In this document: positions 10,841 through 21,802 of the stretch, in pieces
How positions within the stretch are numbered: position 1 is the first letter of the stretch
How the letters are laid out: every line of letters starts with the position of its first letter
DNA from: Diphasiastrum complanatum
Lineage: Eukaryota; Streptophyta; Lycopodiopsida; Lycopodiales; Lycopodiaceae
Direction: 5' to 3'
Length of the DNA stretch: 64,000 bases
NCBI GenBank assembly: GCA_029204225.1
Contig: CM055094.1
Coordinates: 27,328,107 to 27,392,106 of the forward strand
Translations under genes and position numbers: made by a program
The notes under the pieces: generated by a model
What the model saw: the letters and a program-made list of their open reading frames with translations, nothing else
The model's database searches: none
What the model was told of the DNA's origin: nothing

Positions 10841-13000
10841 CTAAGTGAAAGCATGAGAGTGGAAGCGCTCCAAAAGATACTTCTGAAAATGAGCACGCTG
10901 ATGGCTAAGCAAAGATTCAAAGGGAGACAAAGAAACTCGCACAGGTGGAGGAATGAGATCCTTGGCCGCACGAAGATGTTGTTGGAAAGGAAGAATGCTT
11001 GTTTCCACATGAGCTACTGAATCGAGAAGAATGGGCTTGTTGTCCTGCTGAAACCGAGAGATAAGTGCAGAGGCAACAAGGGCCCAACTTCCAGCTGGAG
11101 CAATAGAAGCTGTGCAAGAAAGACCAACACCTCCAGACGAAACATGAAGAGAGACTTGTCGCTTAACGAACTGACCATTGGGAATACGAAAGGATTCTGA
11201 ACCCATCAAGCGACCCAGAATATCTGATAAAGTATTATCGAAATCCTGTAGCAAATCCAAAACATCAGGAGAGGGAAGAACACACCGTAGAATATAACTT
11301 GGCCGTTGAGTGAAGCATTGAGTGAGAATCCCTAGAGCAACTTGAGCATTGCCAAGCTTTGGTAGCAGATCAGCGTGACGAAGATGTGCGTCCAAAGTGT
11401 CCCGCAAAGAGGAAGCCACAAAATCCGAGAAACCTATAGGAATACCAAGCACTCTAATCCCATCAACCGGAGTATTGAAACCTGTAGGTAAAGGGAGCTC
11501 AGGAAGGAGGCCCTGAGGACACCAGGCAACGCACTTAGAGGGATTGATAGTGAGGCCCAAAGCCGAAAGTTGCTGAGAAAAATGTAGGAAAGTCGGAAAG
11601 ACGTCATTAGTAGGTCCCACAATATGCGTGTCATCAACAATAGAGGGAAACAAACAAGAAGGAAAAGCAGCAGAAGAAGCACGCAATGCCCGAAAGTGCG
11701 CCAAAGCAAAAAGAACACCACCCAAGGGATCACCTTGTCTGATACCATCAGCAGATGAGATAACCGAAACATCACCTAAGCGAGAAGCATGACTGAAATA
11801 TAGAGGCGCATCCATGGAATAAAAAGAGCGAACAAACGGGATGAGCTGAGCGAGAGGACCGTGAGCCGCACGAAGTTCTTCGAAAATGGCCCCTCGGGAA
11901 ACAGAATTAAAAGCATTTTTAACATCCACCTGAAGGACAACCCAATCTGGATGAAGATCCAAGGTAGCACGCAAAGCATGTATGACTGTCTCGCAACCGC
12001 CAGGAGTAGCACAACCAAACTGATGAGGAAATAGGTGGTCATGAAAACTGTCACGAAGCTGAAAACCAAGAGCCCTAGAAACCAATCTGTACAAAACCTC
12101 TCCAACAGCAATGGGACGCACTCCACCGCCAGGCTTATCCAAGGCTATCAAACGAGCAGCACCAAGAATACGAGCAATAGAAAGAGGAATACGGCCACAT
12201 GCTACGGAAGAGCAAACTTGAATGAGCAAACCAAACCTGCTAGTAGAGTCATCAGGAGAAAAACAGTCACGAAGATGCTCGAAAACCATACCAGAAGGAC
12301 CCCCAGTTGACAAATGAGGGCTACGCAGAAAAGCATTAAGAAAATGAGGTTCTGAGAGCTGCAAATCGGAATCAAGTTCAAAGTCCTCGACAAAAGAAGG
12401 AAGAGAGTCATTTGCCGGTGGGTGAAGAAGCTCCAAAGCCTGAAGGGTGGCAACAGAAGGAGTAGCTGGACTTGTAGGAGCTAGAGCATGAGCTGCACGA
12501 GAATACTCACCCACTTGCCCAAGTAAAACACAGCGACGCAACCGACGATGAATAGGGGGTATAGAAACATCATCCGAAGTCGAATTCTGCTGAGCAGCAA
12601 GCGCATGACAGCGAAGGAAATGCTCTTCTTGCAGATTTTTCCAATATCCTGACATAAAGCAACGAATCCTGTTGCGAGTTTCCCTATGACCAGCATCACC
12701 ATCCCGGGGAGGCAGAGGCAAACACTAGAAAGGAAAAAGCAAAAAGGCATGCCAAGCTGCAATATCAGAAGGGTTGGAAGCCAGACGAGACAATGGTAAG
12801 GACAAAGCTCTCTGGAGGTCTAAGCACAAGGCAAAGGGAATGTGTGAATACAGACGAGGACGAGGAAAACCCAAGTGAAAAGCGGCCAAAATATCAAGGG
12901 AGCGAATCCAGGTCCAAGCCGAGTCAGGTGGCGAAGTGGGAGCAGGATGAGGTGCAAGGTCGACATTGGTTAATGCGAGTTGTTGATGAAAGCAGAGCAA
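10841..13000 (-). pseudogene. R2-like ORF, reverse transcriptase segment
   Basis: One frame runs from about 13000 to 10841, interrupted by an in-frame TAG at 12725-12727. In the 626-residue downstream part, motifs 1-2 are at LDKPGGGVRPIAVGE (about 195-209) and motif A is QVDVKNAFNS with Asp near 266. Motif B is GIRQGDPLGG (326-335), and motif C is IVDDTHIVGP with the catalytic pair at 363-364. Thumb-like sequence with CVAWCP and LGIPIG follows. All catalytic aspartates are kept. The segment copies element RNA into DNA at the target nick. A TAG at 10841-10843 separates it from the endonuclease segment, which continues in the same frame. Confidence 0.88.
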
Positions 13001-13335
13001 GCGTTATGATGGCGAGAAAGACCGGCACCTTGCACATAAAGGTGACCACAGCTTGCACATGGAACACGGGGGAGAGAAGAGGAAGAAGGAGAAAGCTGAG
13101 AAACAGAAAGAGAGGAAGAAAGCTGATGGCGAAGATGGGGCAGACAGTATGGCACCACCTGGCCAGAGGAGACAAGCAAGGAATCTGCAACATCACGGTG
13201 GGCTTCACGACACACGCAAGAAGGGGAAGCACTAGAAGGATGCTTTGAAGGGGAAGCAGGTCTCTTTTCTCCACGTCGAACAAGAGGATTGAAATTCGGG
13301 AGTTGCAAAGGATGAGAAGATTTTTGAGGAACCAT
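12970..13335 (-). pseudogene. R2-like ORF, N-terminal segment with C2HC zinc finger
   Basis: This segment opens at a Met codon at 13335. A basic, Ser/Pro-rich stretch leads to VPCASCGHLYVQGAGLSRHH and then NAC. The spacing C-x2-C-x12-H-x4-C matches the N-terminal DNA-binding fingers of RLE-type non-LTR elements, which choose the insertion site. The frame closes soon after the finger, and the continuation lies in another frame from about 13000, so a single frameshift separates finger and RT. Sequence upstream as far as 13383 is also open but has no ATG. Confidence 0.7.
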
Positions 13336-13382
13336 ATTGACAGGTAAAGATCCAGCCGCTACCTCCGAAGATTCCAAAAATT

Positions 13383-14380
13383 AGTGTGAAGCCTCCTTTT
13401 TGGCCAACAAGACCCTGCTACGAATCCTGTAGGCTTTGCTTTTTAGTAGAATGAGTTTTCAAAGACTAACGCCAGTGACTGGTTGTCCTACAATCTGTCC
13501 TGACCCATTTATAACTCTAACTGTATGTTTGCTTATCCAAACCTGAAGAAATCTAGCTGCGATAGGTCGCCCTACTCAAGTCCAGCATCTACAATCCTAT
13601 GCCACTCCTCGGGCTCCATATAGCTCGACTCAGTATTAGCTGCAGCTGTAGTATAGTGATAGCATCATACTTCCTCGCTTGGCTGATAGAGTAATCACTG
13701 TAATCCAATTTATTTCTCTGTCCAGTCCTTTCCCTACTTATAAGAGACGCTTCCTCTATTGATTCCAGACAAACTAATAACGCAGATCTTGAAGCAACAA
13801 AAAAGTGGGCAATGATGCTGATAATGATCTTGAAGCTGATGCTGGAACAAATTTGACCCACAAAATTCTGCAAACTGGATATCAATGGTCTGGTAGCAAA
13901 ACTTGCAATTGATGGCACAGATTGATAGCAGTGGTACCAAAACGTCCATAATTTCTTAGGTCGCTGGTATTGTAGCAAAACCTACAGTTGATAAAAAATT
14001 GGTCGCTGACCAAACTGATCGTTGAAAGCAGCTCTATGATGCAGATTCTCGACCTAATCAGAGTCTTCCAATCACCAACAACAACAACCAAGAACCACCC
14101 CTACAGCAACTACTCTTCGCGTTCAGAGCAGCGTGGTTCAAACAAAGTGCTTCACCAGAGAGTCCAATTGCTATCGAAGAAGTATAAACCTTCCTGCCAG
14201 CAAATCTGTGCTTATTGGATGGCTGATAAAGCGAATACGAAATCACTATAATGGCACGAAAAGTTCTTCAGACTACGACGCCCCAGGGACACACAACTGC
14301 GCTCCAAGTAGGTTCTCTTATGCATCTATCTATCTATATTGTATAAAATGTTAGTGTTCTCGGGCAGCGCTAATGCGTTA
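13383..14380. other. No gene recognised
   Basis: Several short ORFs exist on both strands, but none shows a family signature. Short phrases such as TTGATGGCACAGATTG and related pieces hint at degenerate repeats around 13660-14000. I see no coding evidence. Confidence 0.5.
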
Positions 14381-14381
14381 T

Positions 14382-14521
14382 GGGCAGCGTGAGCGCTGCC
14401 CGTAACCCCCCTTGGCTCTTTTCTGCTGCCCGCGTTATGAGCAGCGTGAGCGCTGCTCGTAACTCCCCCTCGCTCTTTTCTACTGCTCGTCGTCACAACG
14501 CATGGGCAGCTCCCGCTGCCC
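14382..14521 (+). repeat. GC-rich hairpin repeats
   Basis: Two 57-bp tandem units each contain a hairpin: GGGCAGCG-TGA-GCGCTGCCC at 14382-14401 and GAGCAGCG-TGA-GCGCTGCTC at 14439-14458. A third, shorter hairpin, GGGCAGC-TCCC-GCTGCCC, lies at 14504-14521. The change from GGGC to GAGC in unit 2 is matched by GCCC to GCTC in its other arm. The block stands out from the AT-rich surroundings. Confidence 0.8.
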
Positions 14522-14802
14522 GTCACGTTGGGCAGTGTGAGCTTCTCGGGACCCTCCCCGCCCGCTCTGGCGTTCAAAAACACCACTTGGGCCAATTGAT
14601 TGATAGATGGATTGTATGTGTGATTTTGGCTCCTTCCTACTGCCAATCGTCGTTAACAGAGGCTAGAGCACGCACACTCTCCATGATAGCCCATTTGATC
14701 TAGAGCTTCTTGTCTTTTGCAGGCAAATTTTCATTTTCTGATATTTCAATCAGTCATATTGTTTTTGCATTGTCTATATTGAGAGAAAGGCAGAGGCGGT
14801 GA

Positions 14803-16560
14803 ATGAGAGAGATCATAAGCATTTACATTGAACAAGCCGATATTTAGGTCGGCAATGCCTGTTGGGAGCTTTACTGTCTGGAGCATGGGATTCAGCTTGT
14901 TGATGGTCGCATGCCAAGAAGACACAGACAACAACATTTTCAACACGTTTTTTTAGCAAGACGGGTGATGGAAAGCATGTTCCAAGGGCAGTGTTTGTAG
15001 ATATGGAGCCAACGGTGATTGATGAAGTTCAAACTAGTACATACATGCAGCTCTTTCACCCAAAGCAACTAATATCTGGCAAAGAAGACGCACCCAACAA
15101 CTTTGCGCGAGGGCATTACACAGGTCCAACTATTCTCATGCTTTTAATTTTTGGCTTTTATAACTCATCTTTTCAATCGATTTGTGTTGGGGTGCTCTCG
15201 AATAAATTAGGTGTGGAAGAAAAGACATAACTCCAACATAGAGAACTTTTCAAGATCTTTACCAAAACTACAATATAAGCATTAACTTAGAACAAATGGA
15301 GGAATGTCTTGTAGGTGTCAAAGACAACCATGAAGGAGCGAACAATTAGGCGTCTAAAACAACCATGCTACCTTCGAATATTAGACATTCTGGATTGAGT
15401 GAGCGTCAATAGAGAAAGAAAACTATCAGACAGCATTCGTAGTGCAATACACATAAGAAGAATAGAGAATCTGAATTAGGCAGTTGTAAGTACAACGATC
15501 AGATCACAATTCTGTGCCCAAGAATGGTTCACATTAATGCTGCACTGTGTGCAGTGATCTTACTTAGCTAGTTACAGATTAAATAACTATCTCTATCCTT
15601 TGAATGGCTTTCACGCTCTCTAAAATCTCTGATCCTATGGAATCCAATAATGAAGACACAATTTTGTTCATGTAGGACCTCAATTTTACTCTTCTCCACT
15701 TACATCCATTCATCACAAATTGACTCATCATCATTTTTGTGACTTGCGGTGCAATTACTAAAGTAAACTGTGACGTGGTCTGCGTTTGACGGGGCAATGT
15801 GGATGACGTGGATCTCGAACCGAAGACTTTGAGTTCGTGGGAGAACAAAGAGAATGTGGTCGATCCTGCTTTTGCTTCAGTTGATTATTGCGTAGACGTT
15901 CAATTTCAGAGGATAAGGCTGTTTTAGAGAGAGAGTGTGTGTGTATTTACATAGTGTACTAGTACTCAGGAAATGTGACGAACCCGAATGATTCATATTC
16001 TAATGACGCGAATAGAAAATGTTCGAGTTCTAGTGAGTTGGAGTGATGTTTAATTCCAACAATTTGCAGCCCATTCAATTTTCATATTCTAATTTCTTCG
16101 TCGTAGCATACTCAGTTCATGGATCTTGTTATCAGTCAGCATTATGTTGAGGGTCATTGTGGATCATTTTTATGAGATTCAACTTTCAGCATGAGATCTT
16201 CCTTGTCATCGTGGTTGTTATGTCTTTGTGGCTGACTTGTTCACTTATTCAGCAAGTCTTCTACTATTCTTTTCGTGACCTCGGCTTTATTTGCTTTTGC
16301 AGTTTTGTCCACCTATGCTTGGACAGAGTTAGAAAGCTCTCTGATAATTGCACCGGGTTGCAAGGTTTTCTGGTCTTCAACGCAATTGGAGGAGGCATAG
16401 GCTCGGGGCTTGGTTCCGGGCCTTGGTTCATTGCTTTTGGAGCGTCTTTCTGTGGACTATGGAAAGAAGTCAAAGCTTGGATTCACAATTTATCATTCCC
16501 CACTGGTGTATTTGAGTTCAAAGTCTACTTCACTTGATTCAGTCATTAAAATTAAAAGGA
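14803..16560 (+). pseudogene. Alpha-tubulin pseudogene with retained intron
   Basis: The sequence starts MREIISIYIEQADI, then a TAG, then [16 protein letters not shown], the N-terminus of alpha-tubulin. After a small frameshift near the DGRMP block it continues [15 protein letters not shown], then PTVIDEV and [19 protein letters not shown]. An intron of about 1.2 kb (15124 to about 16303, acceptor TTTTGCAG) leads to [18 protein letters not shown] and the tubulin GTP-binding signature, here [10 protein letters not shown] instead of GGGTGSGLGS. A short insertion then shifts the frame to [18 protein letters not shown], after which homology fades. Breaks are the early TAG, two frameshifts, the altered G-box Thr, and loss of the C-terminal half. 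The retained intron means it is not a retrocopy. Functional tubulin would polymerise into microtubules. Confidence 0.9.
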
Positions 16561-17072
16561 ATGTGAAGCATTCTATCCAAATCTTGGATGTTCTTTGAGT
16601 TGATGTTTCCAAAAGCTGAATTACTGGATCTTTAGGCATGATATATGATATCTTCATTTTGGTAACATTCATTTTTGTCGTGATTAGAATTTTTGTACTT
16701 AATGTCAACCGATGATATTCTCCTATTAAGATTTTTGTTAATCTTTTAATTGATGTTTTTGTTGAGACATGTTCCGTTTTGCAATACTTATCGAGCTTCA
16801 TTTTTTGGTATTCCTTTGGTAATTTTAGAGAATACTGGTACAAATTATTTGTGTGGTCCTATTATAGGAAGATACTTACCTACCTTCTTAACCTCAATTT
16901 TAAGAACTCTTATAGAATCATTCATATAAAAAAAATTCCTCTTTTTTTTTTTTGTTGTAAAGAGGTGTTAGAAGCATAATGCAGAACTAGGGTTTTCATC
17001 AGGGCGGTCATGCTAATGCAAAATCATTAGAATATATACAAAGTATTAAGATTTTACCTATAAACTAGCGAT

Positions 17073-18556
17073 GTGAGCCCACAAGTTTGCGGGCGGGTAG
17101 GCGTTTTGGGCGGCCGTGCTTATAAAAAAAGGAGCCAGTATTGTGTTGCTCGAACAATAGAAGAATCTCCAGAGGTAGAGACAGGACCTTTAAGAGAAAC
17201 ATGCACTAATGAATCTAGGTTTCAGAGGATATGGTTGTCTAACATTGTTGTGAAGCGAAAGAGACCATATTTCTTGAACAGACAATGGACAAAAAAAGAT
17301 TTGCTTTATGTCGGCTTTATGGTGGCTATTCATGGCACGTGCCTACTGGCGCCCTTCACATTCTCTTAGGGAGCCTTTGCAGAATTTATTGTAATGTACA
17401 TGGTGACAGGCATGCTAGGTATGACACTGTCATTCCACCGAAACTTGTTGCATAAGAGCTTTAAGTTTCCAAAGTGGCTAGAGTACACATTTGCATATTG
17501 TGGCGTGATGGCTTTGCAGGTACTTCAAATAAACAAATGAAAGCTTGAATGCTGTAAAGATTTGAGCAATTACCACGTATATGAGGATATGCATGAGAAA
17601 AAAAAGATTTGAGCATTTTGAAGTTTGTAGATACTCAATAGAAATGTTTGATTGGTCATTTCGATGTTGGTTCAAAATTTTGATGTAAGCACCATGGAGT
17701 CTTAGTTCTCATTTTGAAAGTTTATGTCAGGTAGTATGCTTTCTATAAAGTAACATGTACTTGAAACAACAGGTTAAGGGGCAATGCTATATTATTTTGC
17801 AAATCTTCTGCTTTGCATTTCTTTGTTATTTTTGAAAAATATCGATATCTTCAAGTTAATCTTTCATTTAGGAGTCATGTACCCATAGTTATGCAGATAA
17901 TGCAACTCTATTATTTTTGTTCGGAGTTCATATAGGGCGATCCTTTGGAGTGGGTAAGCTCACACCCGTACCATCACCAACACTGTGATACTCCAATGGA
18001 CCTGCACACACCATATGAAGGGTTTTGGCATAGTCATATGGGTTGGTTGCTTGATGACCAGTCAACAACAAAAAGGGCATTTTTTTTATCTTTCGTTACT
18101 TGTCACAACAATTGGCCTTTCCAATCTAATAACAACTACTCTTATCGTAGTAGATCAGTTTTGAACACAATGGTTAACTTCCTTGCATGCATTTTAACAT
18201 GCTCATTTGTTTGCATATAAGGACAAAATCTTATGTTTATAAGCATGTCTTTTCACGGATTTTATACTTACAATATCTTCAAATGCTTTTTATTCACGCT
18301 TTGTAGGAGTTTTATTCAATTTCTAGCATTTTTGAAGTTGTTTTTGAGAAATAGTTGACTCGGAAAGATTATTAGTATGTTTTGATTTCGAATTTATCTA
18401 ATTGTGGCATATTTCAGGTTGGTGCTAGGAGCAATATAGGTAACCTGGAGAAAGATGACTTTTATAAGTATTGAAAAGACGTATATTCTGCATCCCATTC
18501 TTTCAGCAGCTGCTTTCTATGCATTGGGTGGGTTTCCCTACAGTGTGTGGGGTGTG
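17073..18556 (+). pseudogene. Acyl-lipid (delta-9/FAD5-ADS type) desaturase pseudogene, three exons
   Basis: The exons are about 17073-17519, 17936 to about 18079, and 18419-18556. They encode RKRPYFLNRQWTKKDLLY, then HGTCLLAPFTFS, the first His box SFHRNLLHKSF, and the second His box HPYHHQ (usually HRYHHQ), followed by EGFWHSHMGWLLDD. The last visible exon encodes VGARSNIGNLEKDDFYKY and ILHPILSAAAFYALGGFPYS. This is the plant ADS/FAD5 membrane di-iron desaturase family, which inserts double bonds into acyl chains of lipids. It is broken: TAG at 17367-17369 replaces the usual Trp, TGA lies at 18473-18475, the second donor reads GG instead of GT, and the terminal exon with the third His box is missing. 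The true start is not clear. Confidence 0.9.
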
Positions 18557-20071
18557 GTGAGTGTCCTATATCAGCTAGATTGACTTTAAAAACTTGACAA
18601 CTTCCTCTTGAACATTTTTGACAATATTTATGTTGAAAATTAAGTCCACAGTTTTCTCCTTGGTGATAATTTCTATTTCAATATTCTTTCTACACAATTT
18701 TTATCATTGATCTAGGGTTAGATGAAACCTACTTTGGTTCAATGTATGCTCACATCTAATACCTGCAAAAAGGACTCAGACTGCCGAACTGTTCGAAGAA
18801 CGACTACATTGGCCTTTCGACTAATTCTCATCCATCCAAGGAATAAAGACTAAAGGGTAACCAATGCTATTCTCTTTTTCACATTTGAATGTTAAGTCAA
18901 GTTATTTGATGGACATTGAAGACCTGGCCATCTTCAACAATTTCAACAAATTTCCATTTTGAACAAGTATGCAAAAATACACTATCTTCGCATCAATTTG
19001 CAGAATTGAACTATTTCTCGCACAGTTCACATTTTTCTGAAAGGCAAAAAAGGCAAAGTGCTTGTCTACTCCGACGAACTATCAGTTCAAAGTTCCCGTC
19101 TACTTCGACAAAATAAAGTTTTAAACTCATTGTCGCATTTTCTTAAAATGCAAAATACGTGAGGAATGCGGCAACCTATGCATTCCGACAACTTCGAGCT
19201 GTTTGACCGAAACTACCGCCAAGGCAAAGGTTGCGGTCTAATACGAGTCACCGCAAGCTACCGTAAGGTATTACCAAGCACCACCAGAAACTGCAAGAGT
19301 CAACTCTATGGTGATTATGTGAAGACCTGACATAGCAAGAAACCGCATTCTAGGGATTGCGGTCCACATATGGTTGCGATGAGCGCCGTCCTATCAAACT
19401 CATGTACACATTGTACAGTTGTCATTATAAGTCAAATACTTCCAAAGTACAACGACTTACATAGTTAGATGACAATCGTTTCTTGTAATTAAATACATCT
19501 TCATCAAGCATTATATGCGATGCTCCGCCAAAATGATATCGAGCATCCAAGTTACATCTCCATTTCTGGCTGTAATGTATTTAGTGTTGTTCAAGCTGTC
19601 ATTGTAATATAGAAACAACACTTTATTCATCTATGTTTAACGTAGATGTATGATGTTGTGAGTTGATTACACTCTGACTGCTTGTTCACACTTGTTCACT
19701 CACTTTGATCAGATCACGGACGTCAACGACTCCTTGGTATCTAATTAGATGATGGTTGTCTTTGACACTTGAGAAACTTGCATTATCATAGTGCATTATC
19801 ACTTCTTTACATTCTGAATTGAACTTCATACTAAAAAACAATCCGCAGTAATACAACACATCATCTAATCTCTTTGGTGGACTGTACTCATTTTTTTCTT
19901 TTGGGAATGAATTATTTCACTATCTTGTAAGTGAGAAACGCTTAAGCTGTGAGTCTATTTTGATAACAACAATCTTTTAGACTGTTCTTACTTGTAACGA
20001 GAGAGTTGTTTCGCAAATATTTTTTTTTCTCTCTTTCTTTGTTTGCATCCTCTCATCCTATTTCTACAGAT
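18557..20071 (+). other. Intergenic; probable 5' LTR of the next Copia element at its end
   Basis: No ORF of note is present. Around 18900-19400 there are short repeated phrases (TTCCGACAACTTCG, GTTGCGGTC, ATTGCGGTC). The stretch ending ...TTTCTACA near 20068 directly precedes a tRNA-Met primer site, so its last several hundred bases are probably a 5' LTR. No matching 3' LTR was found, so the left limit is unknown. Confidence 0.45.
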
Positions 20072-20129
20072 TGGTATCAGAGCATAGCTCAATAAATCGA
20101 GAGATTACTCTATTTGTATTACTATCAAT

Positions 20130-20998
20130 ATGTCTTTTATAGGCAACTCCTCATCTCCTTCATCCAACGAAGATAGGACCATTGACAAGTTCAGCAGTTC
20201 TAACTTCTGCATCTGGAAGTTAAAGCTCTGGATGATGTTGATAGACAAAGATCTTTGGGATATTGTAGAGGATTCTGACCTGAAACCAGAAGACGGTGAT
20301 CATCTATCAACAAAGACATGGAAGATCAAAGATCAGAAGGCCTTAGCATTGATTACGCTCAATCTGGCCGCCTCCCAAATATCCCACATTACCACATGCA
20401 GATCCTCTAAGGAAGCACTTGATTAATTATCGAATCTATATGCGACTCAAGATGTAACCACCAGGTTACACCTTAAAAGGAAGTTCTTCACATTAGTATG
20501 TCTGATTCTACAACCGTCACTTCTCACATCAACAACTTTAAATCTTCAATGGATCAGTTGTCAGCTGTAGCATGTGCTATTCAAGATGATGATGTCGTTA
20601 TGACCTTGCTTTCTTCTTTACCAAAGTCCTATGAACACTTTGCTGTAATGATCTCCACACAACTGGACCTCACTCTTCAAAAGGTGATCGGTCATATTCT
20701 TCAAGAAGAAATGCGGAGAAATACTAGTAGCCTATCCGGCAAAGACAAGTCACTGGCTCTATACACCAAAAATAAAAACTATTCCAAGGACAAGAATCAA
20801 GTGCAGCAGCAACAATAGAAGCCTCACACTCAAGTTGAGAACACTGAATCACACAAGAAGCTCTTTTGAAAATATTGTAAGAGAGCTAATCACGACATCA
20901 AGGAATGTCGAATCCGCATCTACAATGAGGCAAAGAAGTAACAACAACATCAACCAGACTCCTCCAATGTGGCGGAATTCAAGGAACAAGATTCTGAT
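20130..20998 (+). pseudogene. Copia gag
   Basis: The frame starts MSFIGNSSSPSSNEDRTIDK, then FSSSNFCIWKLKLWMMLIDK and DLWDIVEDSD, the N-terminal Copia gag fold. It continues with TVTSHINNFKSSMDQLSA and VVMTLLSSLPKSYEHFAVMI, typical UBN2-type gag. The frame is broken near 20425 (TAA), near 20816 and again around the zinc-knuckle region at 20870-20940, where remains of KYCKRANHDIKECR are seen across frames. It would package element RNA. It belongs to the element starting at 20072. Confidence 0.85.
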
Positions 20999-21016
20999 GG
21001 AGACAAACCATGACAC

Positions 21017-21800
21017 ATGTTAATGGCCTACAACAGTAGCAACAAAGACTGCGATAGTTGGTACCTGGACAGTGGCACTACACAACACATGAATTCTAGC
21101 AAGGAATGGTTTACGGAATATGCAGCTTGTAGCAAAAATCAATTCATCTATGTCGGAGATTCAAGCACCATTCGCATGGAAGGCAAAGGGGCAGTCAAGA
21201 TCGTATTCAAAAACGATCTTCTATTTGTGTTCCAAATGTTCTTCATGTACCTCAGCTATCTAAGAACATGTTATCAGTCTCTAAGATAACTGATAAGGGC
21301 TACATTGTTACTTTCTCTTTTGAACAGTGTACAATCTTTGATGAAGATAACACTCTGACTACGTGCACTAGAATCGAAAATCTAAAAAACTCAGTTGCAT
21401 TAGCTAGTACTTCTTATGAAAATGTAGACGATCATGCTATTCTGTGGCATAGTCAATTTGGACATGTGAATACAAGATTGCTTTCTTACATGCGTTGTAG
21501 TAATTTAGTTGATGGATTGTATTTCCCTCTTTCATTAGATCTTAGATCATTTTTCTATGAATCTTGCATCTATGGCAAACACTCTAGGAGCAAATTTCCC
21601 AGAACACATTCTGTCAAGACAAAGCATGTATTAGACCTTGTACATAGCGACCTTTGTGGTCCAATGTCAGCTCCATTCTTAGGAGATGCAATTTATTTTA
21701 TCACTTTCATGGATGATTATTCTAGATGGTCTACAGTTATGTTCATTAAGCACAAATCAAAAGCCTTTGAAGATGCCTATCACTTGCAAATGGATTTGTA
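21017..21800 (+). pseudogene. Copia protease and integrase N-terminal part
   Basis: WYLDSGTTQHM carries the aspartic protease triad DSG, followed by the Copia-type FVGDSS-like strand (YVGDSSTIRMEGKG). After one frame change comes the gag_pre-integrase domain with LWHSQFGHVN and CIYGKH, the HHCC zinc-binding ends. Then the start of the integrase core reads LDLVHSDLCGPM and ITFMDDYSRW. The core stops abruptly after KAFEDAY at about 21777, where RT-linked sequence begins, so the second catalytic Asp and the Glu are lost by deletion. Confidence 0.85.
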
Positions 21801-21802
21801 AG

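Larger units (their letters stand above)
9890..13382 (-). mobile_element. R2-like non-LTR retrotransposon: zinc finger, RT, restriction-like endonuclease
   Basis: The minus strand carries one long, almost continuous coding region of about 3.4 kb. It has an N-terminal C2HC-type finger, a reverse transcriptase with all core motifs, then a zinc knuckle and a PD-(D/E)XK-type endonuclease. This order is the hallmark of RLE-type non-LTR elements (R2, NeSL, CRE and Utopia-like), which nick a target and prime reverse transcription there. No AP-endonuclease domain of the L1 type is seen. Breaks are few: one frameshift near 12970-13000 and in-frame TAGs at 12725-12727 and 10841-10843, so the insertion is relatively young. 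The 3' end is placed by eye in an A/T-rich stretch near 9890, downstream of the stop at 10001. The 5' limit is the upstream in-frame stop at 13381-13383. No target-site duplication was resolved. Confidence 0.85.

Noticed and set aside
12793-13248. Plus-strand basic ORF of 151 residues
   Set aside because: It is antisense to the R2-like N-terminal region, where composition bias keeps other frames open.
13882-14330. Possible short genes near 14 kb
   Set aside because: Overlapping short ORFs on both strands with no domain or splice logic.
16157-16400. ORF beginning [10 protein letters not shown] as a separate protein
   Set aside because: Only its C-terminal part is meaningful, and that is the second visible exon of the alpha-tubulin pseudogene; the start is intron sequence.
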